Part shown: piece after piece, positions 42,751 to 52,175 of the stretch
How positions within the stretch are numbered: the stretch's first letter is position 1
Layout: each line of letters starts with the position of its first letter
Assembly (NCBI RefSeq): GCF_002531755.2
Contig: NZ_CP034998.1
Coordinates: 4,408,501-4,472,500 of the forward strand
Length of the DNA stretch: 64,000 bases
Direction: 5' to 3'
Source of the DNA: Rhizobium acidisoli
Lineage (GTDB): Bacteria > Pseudomonadota > Alphaproteobacteria > Rhizobiales > Rhizobiaceae
The notes under the pieces: generated by a model
Seen by the model: the letters and a program-made list of their open reading frames with translations, nothing else
What the model was told of the DNA's origin: nothing
The model's database searches: none
Program-made: the position numbers and the translations under genes

Positions 42751-43819
42751 AGGTGTCGCTGCAGCCTCTGACTTCGGCCTTGGCGACGCGTCCGGCCACC
42801 GTGAAATATTTGCCACGCCGCCCGCACCGGCAATCATCTTCACCCTCGATCCTGCCGATGTCCTCGGTCAGGAGCGCATGTCCGGGATAGCTGCGCGGAA
42901 TGAGGGACATGACCTCGATCAGCCCCGTCTTTCCGGCTTCGAGGGCCTGGAAATTCGAAGGATCGCGAATGATGACATCGGCATAGATCGGCGCATGCAG
43001 ATGCCCCTCTTCGCATTCGAGGAAGATCGATCCGGTCTGTTCGACCATGCCGTAATAATTGACAACGCGGGCGATTCCCGCGCATTCGGCCATCGCCGCC
43101 CGGAACTCGGCATTTCCAACCGCCTGATCCTGCAGCTTCTTCCATCCGCCGCCGTGCAACAGAATACCCTTGTCGATCGGTAGGCGTTTGCCCATCGCCT
43201 TCAGAGGCGTGTAGAAATGCTGCCAGATCATGAAGGTGAAACCGAACAGGAAGATCGGCTGGTCGGAATGCCGTTCGAGGAACGCTTCAACGGCTGGTAT
43301 GTCGAGCTTCATGTCGTCGTCGAGAGCGTAGGTGACATCCTGCCCGAAGAGGGAGAAACCGAGGATGCCGGCGCCCCGCGCCGAGAAGGCGTTGCGGTTG
43401 CGCAGCACGCTCGGCGAATCGATCACCAGCATCGGCAGGCGCTTCCTGCCGAGCACTTCGCCCATCAGCCGGGCGAGTACCTTGCTTTGAAGGGCGGCCG
43501 TTTCCTTGTCGAGATAGATGCGCGACACCTGCTGGCCGCTGGTGCCCGACGAGGTCATCATCTTGAAAACCTGGTCCTTCCCGATGCTCATCAGATCCAG
43601 TTCCTTGAACAGTCGAACCGGAATGAAGGGAACGTCCTCCAGCGCCTCCACCGGCGTGTGCTCGGCGACGAGGTCGAGAATACGGCCATATTCCGCGCAA
43701 TGATCGCGATGCCATTCGGTCAGATCGCGCATGGCCTCGGTCAGTGCGCCCGATTTTTCCGCCGCGTTCATCGAGTAGGGCTCGCGATCGAGCCAATGGG
43801 AATGGTCAAACCCGGTCAT
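42734..43819 (-). CDS. LuxE-like acyl-protein synthetase
   Basis: The 361-residue adenylate-forming protein has the ATP-binding loop MMTSSGTSGQQVSR (about 87-100), FGFTFMIWQHFY, the motif VNYYGMVEQTGSIFLEC (about 257-273) and a Cys-rich tail DCRCGRRGKYF (about 335-345). LuxE activates fatty acids as acyl-AMP and transfers them via a Cys near its C-terminus to LuxC. Gene order ligase-LuxE-LuxC, with short overlaps, points to a three-protein acyl-reduction complex. The acyl chain length is unknown. Confidence 0.88.
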   Translation of the reverse strand: MTGFDHSHWLDREPYSMNAAEKSGALTEAMRDLTEWHRDHCAEYGRILDLVAEHTPVEALEDVPFIPVRLFKELDLMSIGKDQVFKMMTSSGTSGQQVSRIYLDKETAALQSKVLARLMGEVLGRKRLPMLVIDSPSVLRNRNAFSARGAGILGFSLFGQDVTYALDDDMKLDIPAVEAFLERHSDQPIFLFGFTFMIWQHFYTPLKAMGKRLPIDKGILLHGGGWKKLQDQAVGNAEFRAAMAECAGIARVVNYYGMVEQTGSIFLECEEGHLHAPIYADVIIRDPSNFQALEAGKTGLIEVMSLIPRSYPGHALLTEDIGRIEGEDDCRCGRRGKYFTVAGRVAKAEVRGCSDTYEKHS

Positions 43820-45270
43820 GCGAGGGCATCCCCTGCAAGTGATTTCAGCTTGTTATACTGGACTTTGCCGGCATCACTCCGTGGCAGCTCGGCGACGGCA
43901 TAGACACGGATCGCCTTCGGGCTGATTTTCAAATCCGAAACAAGTTTGGTTTTGATGAGCTTGCCAGCCTCGGTCGAGCCTTGAGGGAGATAGACCTCCA
44001 GCTGGTCGTCCTGGCCGCCGCAGACGACGGCGTGGCCCGCCGCCAGCAACTGCGCCTCGACATCCTGCAGGTTGATGCGATGGCCGAACATTTTGAGGAA
44101 ACGCTTCAGCCGGCCGACGATATAATAATCGCCGTCTGTATCCCGCCGCGCGACATCGCCCGTGCGCAATACACCGCCTCGCTCATCGCCGAGCGCCAGA
44201 TCCTGATAGCCCTCGGCATATCCCATCGAGACGTTGCGGCCGCGATACAACAGTTCGCCTGCTCTATCGCTGCCCTCTATCTCCCGCCCATGCTCGTCTT
44301 CCAGCCAGAAGGCCCCGCCGGGGATCGGCCGTCCGATGCTGCCGGCCTTTTCGATCGCCTTGTCGGGAGAAAGATAGGACATGCGAGCGGTCGCTTCCGT
44401 CTGCCCATACATGCTGAAATAGCGTATGCCCTTGTTCTTGCAGAGTTCGGCAAACTCCCGCGTCAGTTCGGGCTCCATCCGCGCGCCCGCCTGCGTCAGG
44501 CTCCTGAGGCTCGGAAGGTCCATCGAAGCGAAGCGCAGTTTCTTCAGCATCTCGTAATGATAGGGGACGCCGCCGAAACTCGTGGCCTTTGAAGACTTGA
44601 GAAAATCCCAAAACCCTCGGTCGAAGAAGGTCTTGTTGGTCAGCGCAATCGTGGCTCCCGCCAGAAAATGACTATGGATGATGGAAAGGCCGTAGGAATA
44701 ACTCGGCGGCAGCGTGGTGATCGGCCGCTCGTCGGCTGTCAAGCCGAGGTATTTGCCGATCGCTTCGGCATTAGCGAGAATATTCTCATGCGAAAGCCGC
44801 ACGAATTTCGGTGTTCCCGTGCTCCCCGAAGTGCTGAGCAGCAGCGCCAGCGAATCGTCGATCGCATAGACCTCATCTCTTTCGGCGGAAACGAGGCTGT
44901 ATCCCATATGAGACAGCCGCACGTGGCCGCCGCTAAATTCAGCGACCCGATTGTCCGGCAGCCATGCGAAGGCAGGGCGATAGGCCGACACCAGATTCTG
45001 AAACTGCGCCGTCGGCAGGCCGGTGCCGAGCATCAGCGGAACGGCATCGACCTTGAGCAGGCTGAGATAGCCTAGCAATCCGCCCGGTTCGTTCTCGCAC
45101 ATGCAGAAGACGAGACGTCGTCGAGTGTCCTGAAAGGCAGGTCGCTCGCTGAAATCAAGCAGGCGGGAAGTGGGAATGCTCATTCCGTCGTCACATTCGA
45201 ACAGAATGTGATCGATATCGGATGAAACGGCGTCCGACAACCGGATTGAATTTACAATGGATGATACCAT
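43816..45270 (-). CDS. AMP-forming acyl ligase
   Basis: The 484-residue ANL-superfamily enzyme has the P-loop LSTSGSTGTPKFVRLS (about 145-160), the A5-type motif YFSMYGQTEATARMSYL (about 280-296), RTGDVARRDTDGDYYIVGRLKRFLK-like motifs (split here for length: RTGDVARRD and YIVGRLKRFLK) and the C-terminal catalytic Lys in SDAGKVQYNKL. It is the first gene of the cluster and overlaps the LuxE gene by 4 bp. It probably loads the cluster's acyl carrier protein, as D-alanine- and fatty-acid:ACP ligases do, though CoA is an alternative acceptor. Confidence 0.88.
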   Translation of the reverse strand: MVSSIVNSIRLSDAVSSDIDHILFECDDGMSIPTSRLLDFSERPAFQDTRRRLVFCMCENEPGGLLGYLSLLKVDAVPLMLGTGLPTAQFQNLVSAYRPAFAWLPDNRVAEFSGGHVRLSHMGYSLVSAERDEVYAIDDSLALLLSTSGSTGTPKFVRLSHENILANAEAIGKYLGLTADERPITTLPPSYSYGLSIIHSHFLAGATIALTNKTFFDRGFWDFLKSSKATSFGGVPYHYEMLKKLRFASMDLPSLRSLTQAGARMEPELTREFAELCKNKGIRYFSMYGQTEATARMSYLSPDKAIEKAGSIGRPIPGGAFWLEDEHGREIEGSDRAGELLYRGRNVSMGYAEGYQDLALGDERGGVLRTGDVARRDTDGDYYIVGRLKRFLKMFGHRINLQDVEAQLLAAGHAVVCGGQDDQLEVYLPQGSTEAGKLIKTKLVSDLKISPKAIRVYAVAELPRSDAGKVQYNKLKSLAGDALA

Positions 45271-45584
45271 CGAGACTTGGCTCTGGAATTGCTCTTAGCG
45301 TGTTTCACACATTTGCAATGCGCTGACATCCATCGCCAGGCCTCCTCGCGAACCACCTGATCTCGAGGAAAGAGATGACGCCAACGATTCCGGAATGGTC
45401 GAATCAGTTGAGGTCCTGTCAGCCCTTATAATATGTCCGGGGCGTGATGCCAAAGGTGGTGAGTGCCGGACCCTGCCGACAATCTCGGGAAGTTGGCTTA
45501 AGGACATCTGGAAAGCGCATTCCGCCTTGCCCGGCACGCTTCTTGCATTGTTACTAATATTCTAACTCTTGGGGAGAAAGTGAC
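45271..45584. promoter_or_regulatory. Divergent control region: acyl/sugar cluster and DUF982 gene
   Basis: This 314-bp non-coding stretch separates the first cluster gene (leftward) and the DUF982 gene (rightward). On the right it holds the sigma-54-like site described separately. A TATAAT hexamer near 45428-45433 has a poorly spaced TTGAGG upstream. I see no clear promoter for the leftward cluster. Confidence 0.45.
45532..45548 (+). promoter_or_regulatory. Sigma-54 (-24/-12) promoter candidate for the DUF982 gene
   Basis: CGGCACG-N4-TTGCAT matches the TGGCACG-N4-TTGCA/T consensus at every key base except the first T. GG and GC are spaced 12 nt apart as required. Transcription would begin near 45558, 27 nt before the DUF982 start and upstream of its GGGGAG ribosome site. 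No NifA-type TGT-N10-ACA sequence was seen nearby. Confidence 0.6.
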
Positions 45585-45881
45585 ATGCAATGGAACACAT
45601 CGGCGGATTTTGCGCCTCTCGTTCTCTTTCTCGGCGACCGGCACAAGCGCAAGATCGTCCGGACGCTCCGAGACGCCGCTGAAGTTCTGATGACCGACTG
45701 GCCGTTTGAGGATGGAGAGGAATATGTCGCGGCGGTGAAGGCGTGCGCCGATGCCGTCATGGGGCAGGCTGGGATGAATGAACTCAGGGAATTGCTTCTG
45801 AGCGCCGCCAGAGAAGCCGGCATGGGGGTTTTGACCGTAATTTCCGATAGTGGGAAGGCGCCGGCCGAAATGGCCGCATGA
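45585..45881 (+). CDS. DUF982 family protein
   Basis: The 98-residue protein fits the rhizobial DUF982 pattern: an N-terminal beta region, then RTLRDAAEVLMTDWPFEDGEEYVAAVKACADAVMG (in pieces: AAEVLMTDWP, GEEYVAAVKACADAV) and a final helix ELLLSAAREAGM. DUF982 proteins are small, often multi-copy in rhizobia, and have no known function. GGGGAG precedes the ATG by 8 nt. A sigma-54-like promoter lies immediately upstream, suggesting nitrogen- or symbiosis-related control. Confidence 0.8.
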   Translation: MQWNTSADFAPLVLFLGDRHKRKIVRTLRDAAEVLMTDWPFEDGEEYVAAVKACADAVMGQAGMNELRELLLSAAREAGMGVLTVISDSGKAPAEMAA

Positions 45882-46229
45882 AGGCCATCAACCACGCCAC
45901 CATGTGCCGGCCAAAGCGGCGCTGACGCACGAGATGCGCATGCTGCGAACCGCCCGATAGGGGAAAGCTCCGCTGATGGCTCCCGCAGCATACCGGTCCG
46001 GCGGTCGCGTGCTGTCGACAAATGCACACGCCGCCAGAAAAACCTCACTTCGGAATCCCGAAATTCCCCCGCTTCGGGATTCCGAAATGCGCTGGGTTTT
46101 GCGAGGTGTCGTCGTCGGGAAACATCGAATGATTTCAAGCCCACAACCAATTTCGGGATTCCGAGGTGCTATATAGATTATGGTAGGGAGCTCCGGTGAT
46201 CGCCGCCAGTTCTGGTCCCGAAGGGGCGG
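45882..46229. repeat. Non-coding gap with three TTCGGGATTCCGA-type motifs
   Basis: The arms TTCGGAATCCCGAA (46049-46062) and TTCGGGATTCCGAA (46073-46086) are exact reverse complements separated by 10 nt. A third copy, TTCGGGATTCCGAG, occurs at 46152-46165, just before a TATATAGATTATGG stretch that looks like a -10 region. Repeated near-palindromic 14-mers beside a promoter-like sequence resemble an operator array. No open frame of convincing size starts just downstream on the plus strand. The rest of the gap shows nothing recognisable. Confidence 0.6.
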
Positions 46230-46520
46230 TTAGGTCTTGAGATCAAGCTGGAGCGGAGTGCCGGTTGCTTCGGCGACTTTAGGCTTCCGATTTTTTGCCG
46301 CACGGCGCGGTGGCTTTGTGTTCTTCGGCAGAGTGTCGGAGCCGAGCTCGTCTGGCTCGGAACCGACCAGCAGCGGATAGGCAGCAAGGACCGCCGCCGT
46401 CGGGGGTTCATCAACGAGCTGTTTGGGCGGAGGCATCTCAATGGCCAGCTGGGCGACTGGCGCCTCGCGCGCCTTTGAAGGCTCGGGGGTGCTGGCTACG
46501 GATGTGGCATATCGGATCAT
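46230..46520 (-). CDS. Small basic protein of unknown function
   Basis: A 96-residue protein starting MIRYATSVASTPEPSKAREA. TGGAGTC lies about 8 nt before the ATG at 46520. The body is rich in Pro, Ala and Lys, with a basic patch (KNTKPPRRAAKNRKPKVAEA) near the C-terminus, and looks disordered. It is not recognised. The repeat array at 46049-46165 lies downstream of it rather than at its promoter. The gene call rests on the ribosome site and absence of a better frame. Confidence 0.55.
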   Translation of the reverse strand: MIRYATSVASTPEPSKAREAPVAQLAIEMPPPKQLVDEPPTAAVLAAYPLLVGSEPDELGSDTLPKNTKPPRRAAKNRKPKVAEATGTPLQLDLKT

Positions 46521-46742
46521 TACAAGACTCCATTGTGTTCGCTTTATGTTCCATTCAACAACGAGCAAGTCAATGGCGGCTGGCTATCGGCGACCGAAAT
46601 AGGCGCCAATATGGATTTGGAAAGTCCTTGGAATGGAGCAGACAAGCCTCGAACGCATTGTTGCAGGCCTTTTCCGCAGGCACAAAATGCGTAAATTTTG
46701 GAAAGGCTTAACTCCTTGATCCGGTAATGATCAAGAATGGAA

Positions 46743-46829
46743 TGGTGCCCAGAAGAGGACTCGAACCTCCACACCCTTTCGGGTACCAGCACCTGAAGCT
46801 GGCGCGTCTACCAATTCCGCCATCTGGGC
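46743..46829 (-). tRNA. tRNA-Leu (CAG)
   Basis: On the minus strand the sequence begins GCCCAGATGGCGGAATTGG and ends TCTGGGCACCA. Acceptor arms GCCCAGA and TCTGGGC pair perfectly, and CCA is encoded. The anticodon stem CCAGC/GCTGG encloses loop TTCAGGT, giving anticodon CAG. The long variable arm (TACCCGAAAGGGTG) is the class II shape expected for leucine tRNA. The T-loop GGTTCGAGTCC is canonical. It lies 1.5 kb from the start of the acyl/sugar cluster. Confidence 0.97.
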
Positions 46830-46997
46830 GACGGAGAGCGATGTAAGGGGGCAGCTCCTGACTGTCAACCGGGTTTTTGAAGTTTTTCTGACAGTTGGCG
46901 AAAAACAGTCGGTCACGTCGGAGAGAGTGGCCGGAGAGCAGCGTAGCGCTTCGCTCGGGGGCGCCCTATATAAAGGAAATATCGAAAGGAATGCTTC

Positions 46998-47411
46998 ATG
47001 CACTCTTCCCGCACGCTTCTGCTCGCCGGTCTTTTAGCCCTTCTTGCGCCAGCTGTGGCCGGCGCTGATTCGCTGAAGCTGGGCAAGCCGGGGGTCGGGC
47101 CGCTCAACACCGGATCGACGCTCTGCGATTTTCGCGGCTGTTTCGGTTTCGGGCCGCAGCAATGGCATCGCCCCGCCTATCTCCAGCCGAATTACCGGCC
47201 GCGCGGCGCGGGGCCGACCTATTATCAACCGGGGGCTGCCGGGCGGCCGCAGCTGACCTATGATCCGCCGCCGGTGCGCCGGGTACAGCCGAACGCTCCG
47301 AACAAGCATATCGCCTGGTGCACCAATGAATACCGCTCCTACAATCCGAGGACGGATCATTTCCTCACCTATGAAGGCGTCTACAGGGTCTGCCGCTCGC
47401 CCTATCGCTGA
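46998..47411 (+). CDS. BA14K-like exported protein
   Basis: The 137-residue protein has a signal peptide (about 1-23), a Pro/Tyr/Gly-rich middle, and the C-terminal motif HIAWCTNEYRSYNPRTDHF followed by Tyr, Cys and SPYR. This matches the BA14K family (named from a Brucella immunoreactive protein), where a WC..RYRSY motif and a second Cys are conserved. Function is unknown; members are periplasmic or surface exposed. AAGGAA precedes the ATG. It is followed by the convergent SelW-like gene 8 bp away. Confidence 0.8.
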   Translation: MHSSRTLLLAGLLALLAPAVAGADSLKLGKPGVGPLNTGSTLCDFRGCFGFGPQQWHRPAYLQPNYRPRGAGPTYYQPGAAGRPQLTYDPPPVRRVQPNAPNKHIAWCTNEYRSYNPRTDHFLTYEGVYRVCRSPYR

Positions 47412-47419
47412 GGCTGCGG

Positions 47420-47713
47420 TCAGCTTTCCAGCGAGGCGCGGTCGACATGGCCGAGATCGTGGCCGGGCTCGATGATGTCGCGGACCCGCTGCTTCAGCTC
47501 CTTCGGCCCGGGAAAGCCGCCGTCGCGCTTGCGTTCCCAGATCAGATCACCATTGACGCGGATCTCGAAATTTCCGCCGGTGCCGGGGATCAGCGCCACT
47601 TCGCCGAGACTGTCGGAAAAGGTATGCAGCAGCTCCTGCGCCATCCAGGCGGCGCGCAGCAGCCAGTTGCACTGGGTGCAGTAGAGGATCGAGACGCGGG
47701 CTTTTTCGGTCAT
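47420..47713 (-). CDS. SelT/SelW/SelH family thioredoxin-like protein
   Basis: The 97-residue protein has the redox motif YCTQCNW (Cys12 and Cys15) after the first strand, and GTGGNFEIRVNGDLIWERK followed by GGFPGPKELKQRVRD, characteristic of the Rdx/SelW fold. The second Cys replaces the selenocysteine of animal relatives. A redox role is presumed; partners are unknown. It is convergent with the BA14K-like gene. Confidence 0.88.
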   Translation of the reverse strand: MTEKARVSILYCTQCNWLLRAAWMAQELLHTFSDSLGEVALIPGTGGNFEIRVNGDLIWERKRDGGFPGPKELKQRVRDIIEPGHDLGHVDRASLES

Positions 47714-47838
47714 GGCGATTTCCTTTCGTTCGCGTGGATTTAAGCCCTTGCGGCGTGCTCACGCAATGGCGCGCAAGCATCTTGCGCGTCGCCCGCCGGC
47801 ATGGTCTCTTCCATCGTCGGTCATGCCGGGGAGAACCC

Positions 47839-48576
47839 ATGCGAGTCGCAGTCGTCGAAAATATGCGCAATACCGGTCTTGGCGCGCTTGCCAGAGCACT
47901 CGACGAGGCGGGAGCTCATATCGAGTGGTTTCGCGTCTGGCAGGACGGCATCCTGCCGCGGGATATCGTCGGTCATGACGCACTGGTCGTTCTCGGCGGC
48001 GAGCAGAGCGCGCTGGATGACGAGACGCATCCCTACCTGCCGGAACTCGCTCAGCTTTCGCGCCGCTTCGGTGATGCCGGCAAGCCCGTGCTCGGCATCT
48101 GCCTCGGCAGCCAGATCCTTGCCCGCGCCTATGGTGCGGACAATCATCTCGGCACCGCCCGCGAATTCGGCTGGCACAAGATCGGCGTCACCGCCGAGGG
48201 CCGGGCCGATCCGGTGCTGTCGGCGCTTGGCGATGAATTCACCATCTTCGAATGGCATGCCGATACGTTTTCTTTGCCTGAAGGTGCTGTGCGCTTGGCG
48301 ACGAGCCCGGTCGCCGAGAACCAGGCTTTTCGCATCGGCCGCGCCGTCTATGGCACCCAGTTCCATTTCGAGGCCGATAGGGCGGTCGTCGAACAATGGA
48401 AGGCCGAATTCCCCGCTACGATCGAGCGCATTGCCCCCGGCTGGCTGGAGAACCATGCCGAACTCGCGGCAAGACATGGCGGTGCCGCCGATGCCGCGGG
48501 CCTTGCCATCGCCCACGCCTGGGTCGGCCTGATCGAGCCGGAAGAGATCCGGTTGCGGTCGCAAGTTTCCGCTTAG
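47839..48576 (+). CDS. Type 1 glutamine amidotransferase
   Basis: The 245-residue class I GATase-fold protein has nucleophile Cys88 in [17 protein letters not shown] and the His-x-Glu pair in [10 protein letters not shown] (about 177-186). It resembles the free-standing GMP-synthase-like amidotransferases rather than a subunit of a named synthase. The ATG at 47839 has GGGGAGA upstream and begins [18 protein letters not shown]; an earlier in-frame start lacks a ribosome site. Acceptor of the ammonia is unknown. The sugar acetyltransferase gene follows after 10 bp. Confidence 0.88.
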   Translation: MRVAVVENMRNTGLGALARALDEAGAHIEWFRVWQDGILPRDIVGHDALVVLGGEQSALDDETHPYLPELAQLSRRFGDAGKPVLGICLGSQILARAYGADNHLGTAREFGWHKIGVTAEGRADPVLSALGDEFTIFEWHADTFSLPEGAVRLATSPVAENQAFRIGRAVYGTQFHFEADRAVVEQWKAEFPATIERIAPGWLENHAELAARHGGAADAAGLAIAHAWVGLIEPEEIRLRSQVSA

Positions 48577-48586
48577 GGGCGATGCG

Positions 48587-49135
48587 ATGCCGGCGAGCGA
48601 ACGCGAGAAAATGGCGGCAGGCGAATGGTATTGCTGCCTGGACGACGAGCTCGATCTTTTGCGCCGCCAAGCGCGCCTGGCCGTCCATGCGCACAATACG
48701 CTGCCGCCCGACGAGCGCGGCGCCATGGCGCCGGCCCTGAGGGCGCTCTTTGCAGGAGTGTCGCCTGATGTCTTCATCGAATCGCCATTTCACTGCTCCT
48801 ACGGCATCAACATCACGCTCGGCGAACGCGTCTATTTCAATGCAGGCTGCACCATCCTCGATTCCGGCCGGGTGACCATCGGCGACCGCAGCATGTTCGG
48901 ACCCGGCGTGCAGATCTATTGCGCCGAGCATCACAAGGAGGCCGCACTTCGCAGCGCCGGCATCGAGATCGCCCGGCCGGTTTCGATCGGCAGCGATGTC
49001 TGGATCGGGGGCGGCGCCATCATCCTCGGCGGTGTCACGATCGGCGAGGGCGCGATCGTCGGTGCAGGCGCCGTGGTGACGCGGGATGTGCCGGCCGGCG
49101 CAACCGTGGTCGGCAATCCGGCCCGCATCCGATAA
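48587..49135 (+). CDS. Maltose O-acetyltransferase/NodL-like acetyltransferase
   Basis: The 182-residue protein has an N-terminal Mac domain ([19 protein letters not shown]) followed by left-handed beta-helix hexapeptide repeats. The catalytic-His region is [16 protein letters not shown] (about 107-122) and the tail [26 protein letters not shown] ([19 protein letters not shown]). It matches Maa/LacA/NodL enzymes, which acetylate sugars from acetyl-CoA. NodL acts on Nod factors, but no nod genes are near, so a general sugar or oligosaccharide acceptor is more likely. Confidence 0.9.
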   Translation: MPASEREKMAAGEWYCCLDDELDLLRRQARLAVHAHNTLPPDERGAMAPALRALFAGVSPDVFIESPFHCSYGINITLGERVYFNAGCTILDSGRVTIGDRSMFGPGVQIYCAEHHKEAALRSAGIEIARPVSIGSDVWIGGGAIILGGVTIGEGAIVGAGAVVTRDVPAGATVVGNPARIR

Positions 49136-49222
49136 CGACGGCAAGACGGCATTCCAAACGGCCCTGCCACCTCGACAGCGGCGATCATTCCGCTAGATCA
49201 TCGGCGAACGGGAGGAAATATC

Positions 49223-49675
49223 ATGACAGCACAGAACCTACCGATCGAAGGCGGCTGCCGCTGCGGCCGGGTGCGGTTGAAGATCAGCGCGCCGCCGCTG
49301 CTGACCATGGCCTGCCATTGCACGGGCTGCCAGAAGATGACCGCGAGCGCCTATTCGCTGAGCGCCGCCATCCCCAGCGAAGGTTTCGAGGTCACGAAAG
49401 GCGAGCCGGTGATCGGCGGCCTGCACGGCGTGACGAAACATTATTTCTGCCCACACTGCATGAGCTGGATGTTCACCCGCCCGGAAGGCATGGACTGGTT
49501 CGTCAACCTGCGCGTGACCATGCTCGACGATCCGAGCTGGTTCATCCCCTTCATCGAGACATGGACGAGCGAGAAGCTGGCCTTTGCCGAAACCGGCGCG
49601 GTGCATAGCTATGAGGCGCTGCCGGCAATGGAGGCCTATGAAGGGCTGGTGAAGGAATATATGGCCGGACGCTGA
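49223..49675 (+). CDS. GFA family (glutathione-dependent formaldehyde-activating-like) protein
   Basis: The 150-residue protein has the Mss4-like zinc fold with GGCRCGRVRL, CHCTGCQKMTASAYS and YFCPHCMSWMFTR, giving the conserved Cys set CxC, CxxC and CxxC. Family members resemble Gfa but few have that activity tested. AGGAGG-like GGGAGGAAAT lies before the ATG. It is an isolated gene whose end faces the ccdB stop 2 bp away. Confidence 0.88.
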   Translation: MTAQNLPIEGGCRCGRVRLKISAPPLLTMACHCTGCQKMTASAYSLSAAIPSEGFEVTKGEPVIGGLHGVTKHYFCPHCMSWMFTRPEGMDWFVNLRVTMLDDPSWFIPFIETWTSEKLAFAETGAVHSYEALPAMEAYEGLVKEYMAGR

Positions 49676-49677
49676 CC

Positions 49678-49977
49678 TCAGAAGCCCTGGAAGAGAAAAT
49701 CCAGGGCGCCGATGATACGATCGCTGTCGGAGGTGAGATCCGCGGCAACGACGCCGATCTCCTTTATCGAAACCGCACCGATAAATTGGGTTGCCATCAC
49801 GTATGGCACGTCATTGATCACGAATTGCGGATTGAGTTGGCGCATGATTTTGGGAAGCGCTTCCAGCGGAAGCATCGGCGCCATGATACGCGTCGTCAGC
49901 TCGCCATGCAGGTCTGACTGCAGATCGAGAGCAAGCGCATCGGTATGGATGAGATTGTAAACATGAAACCGAGCCAT
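49678..49977 (-). CDS. ccdB: CcdB-family toxin
   Basis: The 99-residue protein aligns along its length with F-plasmid CcdB: FHVYNLIHTDALALDLQSDLHGELTTRIMAPM (pieces LALDLQSDL and TTRIMAPML), a NDVPYVMATQFIGAVS segment and the C-terminal FLFQGF, like the MFWGI end used by CcdB to contact GyrA. It should poison DNA gyrase. Its ATG overlaps the ccdA stop (TGATG), the usual arrangement. It is a chromosomal toxin-antitoxin pair near other accessory genes. Confidence 0.85.
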   Translation of the reverse strand: MARFHVYNLIHTDALALDLQSDLHGELTTRIMAPMLPLEALPKIMRQLNPQFVINDVPYVMATQFIGAVSIKEIGVVAADLTSDSDRIIGALDFLFQGF

Positions 49978-50207
49978 CAGAACTGGCGATATTTCTGAAA
50001 CGGCAGACCGTGCTTCTCGACATAGGCATTGGAAGCGGCAATAGCCTCGGCGTTCTCGATCCGCCAGAGCCGCTCGCGTTCCGCCTTTATGGCTTTCGCG
50101 ATTCCATCTTCCGCCGCTCTGGATATGTTGATCCTCAGCTCGCGCGCCTGCGTGACAAGGCCTTCATCGAGAGAGAGGTTCGATGCTTTTCTTAGCCGCT
50201 GAGCCAT
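49977..50207 (-). CDS. ccdA: CcdA-family antitoxin
   Basis: The 76-residue protein has a ribbon-helix-helix-type N-terminus (ASNLSLDEGLVTQARELRINIS) and a C-terminal acidic/aromatic toxin-binding segment (ERERLWRIENAEAIAASNAY and VEKHGLPFQKYRQF). Both halves match CcdA, which represses the operon and neutralises CcdB. It precedes ccdB with a 1-nt overlap. A good AAGGAGAT ribosome site lies before its ATG. A short palindrome, ATGCGC-N11-GCGCAT, at about 50226-50246 in front of it may be the operator. Confidence 0.85.
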   Translation of the reverse strand: MAQRLRKASNLSLDEGLVTQARELRINISRAAEDGIAKAIKAERERLWRIENAEAIAASNAYVEKHGLPFQKYRQF

Positions 50208-50265
50208 AACGATCTCCTTGGTCTCATGCGCAGATCATATGCGCATGAGATGCCATTGAGAAGCG

Positions 50266-52098
<1,833 letters not shown>

Positions 52099-52175
52099 AT
52101 AGCAGCGCCGCCCCCTGCCGCAAAGCGGTAATTATCCCGCTGTTTACGCTATTTTGTCAGCCGGTCGGACGCGTC

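Noticed and set aside
41542..45270. Bioluminescence (lux) operon
   Set aside because: LuxC- and LuxE-like genes occur, but there is no luxA or luxB and no LuxD-type thioesterase; the context is polysaccharide synthesis.
48587..49135. Nod-factor gene nodL
   Set aside because: The protein family fits, but no nod genes or nod-box is nearby, so a general sugar acetyltransferase is the safer call.
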